This document shows, piece after piece, positions 62,842 through 64,000 of a stretch of DNA of 64,000 nucleotides. Source of the stretch: Lederbergia galactosidilytica (GTDB taxonomy: Bacteria > Bacillota > Bacilli > Bacillales > Bacillaceae_C). The notes under the pieces were generated by a model. It did not search any database. It was given only the letters and a program-made list of their open reading frames with translations, and was not told the DNA's origin. How positions within the stretch are numbered: position 1 is the stretch's first letter; each line of letters starts with the position of its first letter. Both the position numbers and the translations under genes were made by a program. The stretch is taken from contig NZ_JAGGKH010000021.1 of assembly GCF_017873565.1 (NCBI RefSeq), forward strand, positions 1 through 64,000, in the 5' to 3' direction.

Positions 62842-63498
62842 ATGGTCATCATAATCTGGGCGCTTCTATTAACGTTTTCCTTTGCAATCATTAAATGGGC
62901 GATCACAATGATTACAAGAAAATTAGGAATGGCCAATATAAATAAGACTAGCATTTACGTCTGGGGATTTATGGCAGTTGCTGTTTCCTTTTTAGTGAAG
63001 GAACATTTTGTATACAATCTTCCAGCGCTTGATCGTCAAGTGCTCCTTGTCTGTTTGGCACTATTTATCGTGAATATGGTTATGGCGAAATATTCGGGGT
63101 ACAAGCCGATTGGGGTATATAATACGATAAACTTTGTGATTTTCTATCCTTTGTTCGAGGAAGTTGTCTTTAGAGGATTGATATTACCGATATTGAATCA
63201 ATCATTTCAGTATCAGTATACTTTGATTGAGATAGCTTATTTACCAGTCACTATAGCTGTTGTAATCTCGGCATTCTTATTTGCAATCGCTCATTTACAA
63301 TATTACAAATTAAATAGACTGAGTATTCGCTATATGTGTTTCGCGTTCATTGGCGGGATTCTATTTGGTGCGATCGCTGATTATACACAATCCATCTTTC
63401 TGTCTGTATTGCTTCATATTGAGTTCAATTTTTTATCTGCCACTTACGCATTTAAACAGCAAAAAGTCCAAAATAGGGTTCATACGCAAGGAAGTTGA
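62842..63498 (+). CDS. CPBP-family intramembrane metalloprotease
   Basis: 218 residues, about seven helices. CPBP motifs: FEEVVFRGLI (Glu-Glu-x3-Arg), FAIAHLQYY (His) and LLHIEFNF (His-x3-Asn). Such Abi/Rce1-like proteases act on prenylated or signal proteins or serve in bacteriocin self-immunity. The ATG follows the grpB-like stop by four bases, with a distant ribosome site. Confidence 0.8.
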   Translation: MVIIIWALLLTFSFAIIKWAITMITRKLGMANINKTSIYVWGFMAVAVSFLVKEHFVYNLPALDRQVLLVCLALFIVNMVMAKYSGYKPIGVYNTINFVIFYPLFEEVVFRGLILPILNQSFQYQYTLIEIAYLPVTIAVVISAFLFAIAHLQYYKLNRLSIRYMCFAFIGGILFGAIADYTQSIFLSVLLHIEFNFLSATYAFKQQKVQNRVHTQGS

Positions 63499-63526
63499 GG
63501 GAGAAACAGGGAAAGGAAGAGTTTAA

Positions 63527-64000
63527 ATGAATAAATACAAAATTTTGAAGGGAAAATTGACTCAATATCATCAGGAGCATTTGCTTTCCTTTTTTCACCA
63601 ATTGAAGCCAGGTGAGCAAGAAAAATTACTTGAGCAAATCGAGGGGATTGATTTGCAGGAAATGGAAGTTGCCTCTCGACAATTCATTTCCCATCGTATA
63701 CAGCAGCAGGCAAAAATCACGCCTATCGATTATGAATCGATGCCTCATCTTTCTAAAACGAGAAGAAAAAAGTTAGAAGAGTGCGGCCTTGAGCGCATAA
63801 AAGCAGGAAAAGTAGCTGTACTTCTTCTCGCTGGAGGGCAAGGGACTCGTTTAGGGCATGACGGACCAAAAGGAACGGTCTCTTTAGGAGATTCATCAGA
63901 TCAATCGCTATTTGCTTTACAAGCTAAGCGATTGCGTGCAGTTGAAGAGAAAGCAGGAGCTAAGATTCCCTGGTATATTATGACAAGTCCTAGTAACGAT
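63527..64000 (+). CDS. UDPGP-family nucleotide-sugar pyrophosphorylase, N-terminal part
   Basis: 158 codons to the window edge. An N-terminal helical region (QYHQEHLLSFFHQLKPGEQ) precedes the nucleotide-binding loop VLLLAGGQGTRLGHDGPKG (~96-114), typical of eukaryote-like UDP-sugar pyrophosphorylases (UDP-GlcNAc or UDP-glucose). GGAAAGGAAGAG precedes ATG 63527. Truncated by the window end. Confidence 0.85.
   Translation, partial: MNKYKILKGKLTQYHQEHLLSFFHQLKPGEQEKLLEQIEGIDLQEMEVASRQFISHRIQQQAKITPIDYESMPHLSKTRRKKLEECGLERIKAGKVAVLLLAGGQGTRLGHDGPKGTVSLGDSSDQSLFALQAKRLRAVEEKAGAKIPWYIMTSPSND

Overview
The window is low-GC chromosomal DNA from a member of the Bacillaceae (Bacillus sensu lato). The grounds are strong AGGAGG-type ribosome binding sites, frequent TTG/GTG starts, T-box leaders in front of aminoacyl-tRNA synthetase genes, a liaIH-FSR cell-envelope stress locus, an ECF sigma/anti-sigma pair, CcpA-type cre sites and an L,D-transpeptidase. 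No rRNA, tRNA, CRISPR array or prophage was seen. The species cannot be fixed from the sequence alone.

Layout. 0-4.6 kb: quinone/electrophile detoxification (mhqED-like pair, WrbA-like quinone reductase) and an arsR-arsB arsenite operon. 4.6-5.8 kb: scrambled remnants of two IS200/IS605-type elements. 5.8-13.6 kb: a membrane-tethered alpha/beta hydrolase, then an acetyltransferase-rich island with intact GNAT genes among decayed ones (GNATs, a Nudix hydrolase, a beta-lactamase-fold hydrolase, a membrane protein). 13.7-23.2 kb: L,D-transpeptidase, orphan rhaD, a signal-peptidase-like lipoprotein without catalytic residues, broken ccdA, an ECF sigma/anti-sigma operon with a readable autoregulatory promoter, a transglutaminase, a MetE-like methyltransferase and a GNAT. 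23.2-29.9 kb: two T-box-controlled synthetases, a type-2 IleRS and a streptococcal-type TrpRS. The trpS T-box is cut in two by an IS3-family insertion. 29.9-37.4 kb: a 52-bp tandem repeat array, the lia locus (with an inverted-repeat element between liaS and liaR) and a second two-component system with two small membrane proteins. 38-43 kb: fetAB, an ANT(6)-like adenylyltransferase, and a MarR/MFS efflux pair sharing an operator-like promoter motif, the efflux gene having a long structured leader with a small ORF. 43-45.8 kb: hairpin-rich repeat, CBS protein, SDR, GNAT. 45.9-51.4 kb: nikABCDE-nikR nickel uptake. 52-62 kb: a cre-linked glycoside utilisation locus on the minus strand (GH30 pseudogene, YesM/YesN-type two-component system, sugar ABC transporter, GH42). 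62.3-64 kb: GrpB-like protein, CPBP protease and the start of a UDPGP-family nucleotidyltransferase.

Themes. Resistance and stress functions dominate: arsenic, quinones, cell-wall antibiotics (lia), probable mupirocin-insensitive IleRS, aminoglycoside adenylyltransferase, drug efflux. Gene decay is heavy: at least nine loci are broken, mostly by single-base indels or single stops. Inverted-repeat sequences repeatedly overlap the 3' ends of genes. The strongest anomaly is the IS3 element inside the trpS T-box, whose right end supplies a TTGACA hexamer facing trpS.
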